In this document: in pieces, positions 63,237 through 64,000 of the stretch | Position numbering within the stretch: position 1 is the stretch's first letter | Layout of the letters: every line of letters begins with the position of its first letter | Assembly (NCBI GenBank): GCA_016713535.1 | Contig: JADJOY010000008.1 | Coordinates: 1 to 64,000 of the forward strand | DNA: 64,000 bases | Source of the DNA: JADJOY01 sp016713535 [NCBI: Deltaproteobacteria bacterium] | Lineage (GTDB): Bacteria > JADJOY01 | Direction of reading: 5' to 3' | The notes under the pieces: model-generated | The model's input: only the letters and a program-made list of their open reading frames with translations | Told to the model about the DNA's origin: nothing | Database searches by the model: none | Position numbers and translations under genes: made by a program

Positions 63237-63273
63237 GGCGCGTATCGCCGGCCCGGCAGGCGCCGGGCCCTCC
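63237..63273 (-). repeat. Family C palindromic repeat, copy C5, inverted
   Basis: Read on the minus strand: GGAGG, then stem GCCCGGC/GCCGGGC, then CGGCGATACGCG. The flanks match copies C1-C4 but the stem sequence is different while still self-complementary. Confidence 0.7.
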
Positions 63274-63328
63274 GGCGGACGGGGCGGGGTCTTGGAAAGA
63301 CCCCGCGAGAACTCAGCGGGCTGGAACG
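63273..63328 (-). repeat. Family B repeat, partial copy B4
   Basis: CGGACGGGGCGGGGTCTT-GGA-AAGACCCCG and GGCTGGAAC match copy B3, but the closing half of the last hairpin is replaced by the start of the second family D repeat. Confidence 0.65.
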
Positions 63329-63517
63329 TGCTCGATCGCACGGCCACTCGGCCGGCTCGGGCCACGAGGGAACTTGGCCCCTGGCGCGTCGCGGCGCGAC
63401 GCCGCGAGCGAAGCGAGTGCCTCGGGGTGGGCCCCCGCGCGGCACGTGGTGGGCGCCACGAATGGATCCGACCGATCGGCCGCGCCAGCGGCGCGCAGCG
63501 CGTTGCCGCGCTGGATT

Positions 63518-63607
63518 CGGGGTGGGGCCCCGTCCGGATTCACTCCGGACGGGGCGGGGTCTTGGAAAGACCCCGCGAGAGCTCGGGGGGCTGGAACAGC
63601 CCCCCGG
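63518..63607 (-). repeat. Family B triple-hairpin repeat, copy B3, overlapping a gene end
   Basis: Three perfect hairpins: GCCCCGTCCGGA/TCCGGACGGGGC, CGGGGTCTT-GGA-AAGACCCCG, GGGGGGCTG-GAA-CAGCCCCCC. It overlaps the last ~23 codons of the O-methyltransferase gene, whose stop codon lies at the edge of the first hairpin's loop. Confidence 0.85.
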
Positions 63608-64000
63608 AAGACTTCCGTATCAAGAGCAGCCCGTCGCGCAGCGGCACCATGACGCGCTCGAGCGTCGGATCGTCGTCGACACGCCGCGCGAACGCGACCA
63701 GGGCGTGATCGTCGTCGTCCTTCGGGTCGAGGATCCGTCCGCTCCACAAGACGTTGTCGGCGACCACCAGTCCCCGCGGCGAGAGATGCGGCAGCGCCCA
63801 GTCGAGGTAGTGCACGTAGCCACCCTTGTCGGCGTCGAGGAACACGAGGTCGAAGGTGCCCTCGAGACCGGCGAGCTGCTCGCGCGCCGGTCCGACCCGG
63901 AAGCTGACGCGATCGACCAGCCCCGCCTCGGTGAGGTAGCGCCGCGCCACGTCGACGGCCTTCGGATCGCGGTCGACGCACACCAGCTCGCCACCGGGCG
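63540..64000 (-). CDS. SAM-dependent O-methyltransferase (CCoAOMT/COMT type), N-terminus outside window
   Basis: About 153 residues are visible; the frame is open to the right edge. Class I methyltransferase motifs: GGELVCVDRDPKAVDVARRY (motif after the glycine loop), FDLVFLDADKGGYVHYLDW (metal/substrate region) and GLVVADNVLWSGRI. The family normally ends near the visible GLLLIRK. The final ~23 residues (SSGGLFQPPELSRGLSKTPP...) are encoded by repeat B3 and look like a passive extension. Typical substrates are catechol-like phenols or similar hydroxyls. Confidence 0.88.
   Translation of the reverse strand, partial: PGGELVCVDRDPKAVDVARRYLTEAGLVDRVSFRVGPAREQLAGLEGTFDLVFLDADKGGYVHYLDWALPHLSPRGLVVADNVLWSGRILDPKDDDDHALVAFARRVDDDPTLERVMVPLRDGLLLIRKSSGGLFQPPELSRGLSKTPPRPE

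Larger units (their letters stand above)
62991..63522 (+). repeat. Two ~205-bp direct repeats (family D)
   Basis: 62991-63195 and 63319-63522 share long identical blocks, for example CTCGATCGCACGGCCACTCG and CGAGCGAAGCGAGTGCCTCG, with scattered substitutions throughout. Between them lie an inverted family C copy and a partial family B copy. A short part (GCGAGCG.AGCGAGTG.CTCGG) also occurs near 40045. The stretch 62780-63539 contains no convincing gene; its open frames are Arg/Ala-rich shadows. Confidence 0.8.

Noticed and set aside
62791-63652. Paired plus-strand frames encoding similar Arg/Ala-rich proteins
   Set aside because: Their similarity comes from the family D DNA repeats; they show no start context or protein-like composition.

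Overview
The window is about 70% GC DNA from a bacterial chromosome. It looks Gram-negative: it has a lipoprotein, a Bat operon, a Wzc-type copolymerase, a Wzx-type flippase and a type IV pilin. The NtrY-type kinase directly preceded by a DUF4390 gene, the complete Bat operon and the very high GC suggest a proteobacterial or deltaproteobacterial-grade lineage (Myxococcota or Binatota-like). No ribosomal marker is present to settle this. No rRNA, tRNA or CRISPR array was seen.

Layout. 0-0.75 kb: a higB-higA toxin-antitoxin pair cut by the left edge. 1.2-18.5 kb: a glycan assembly region. Rightward genes encode a GT-C membrane transferase, GT2, two GT4 and a second GT-C protein. A leftward run of six overlapping genes encodes GT4, a Wzx-like flippase, GT4, a membrane protein, a DPM1-like GT2 and a UPF0104 flippase-like protein, and it ends in a clear intrinsic terminator. 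18.7-31.4 kb: a rightward MoxR / DUF58 / lipoprotein / BatA / BatB / TPR-coiled-coil / BatD / BatE operon. 31.6-36.9 kb: ferredoxin, radical SAM-SPASM protein and O-antigen ligase (leftward), then a TIG/beta-propeller lipoprotein and an unknown protein. 36.9-40.2 kb: an accessory island with a small membrane protein, hicA-hicB, a CbrC-family protein, several interspersed hairpin repeats and a duplicated, decayed 3' end of the neighbouring kinase gene. 40.2-46.7 kb: DUF4390-NtrY, a Wzc-like copolymerase and a GT39-like transferase (leftward). 46.9-52.7 kb: two secreted glycoside hydrolases (rightward). 53.0-61.9 kb: more GT-C membrane proteins, a GT2, a TPR protein and a membrane/propeller fusion. 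62.3-62.8 kb: a type IV pilin. 62.8-64 kb: a repeat-rich stretch and an O-methyltransferase that runs off the right edge.

Taken together, the window encodes a surface polysaccharide or glycoconjugate system: sugar transfer on both sides of the membrane, flipping, polymerisation, length control and secreted hydrolases. An embedded Bat (MoxR/VWA/TPR) operon may act in envelope assembly or stress.

Two features dominate the fine structure. First, several families of GC-rich multi-hairpin repeats are scattered between and inside genes. One family carries an open reading frame that is translated in the same frame inside a membrane glycosyltransferase and at the C-terminus of the CbrC-family protein. 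Second, about fifteen genes or gene parts are interrupted by single-base indels, often in short G or C runs, and full-length homologous protein can be read across two frames. The even spread over unrelated genes makes sequencing or assembly error the likeliest cause. I give each such gene as one spanning feature with its frame-change positions.
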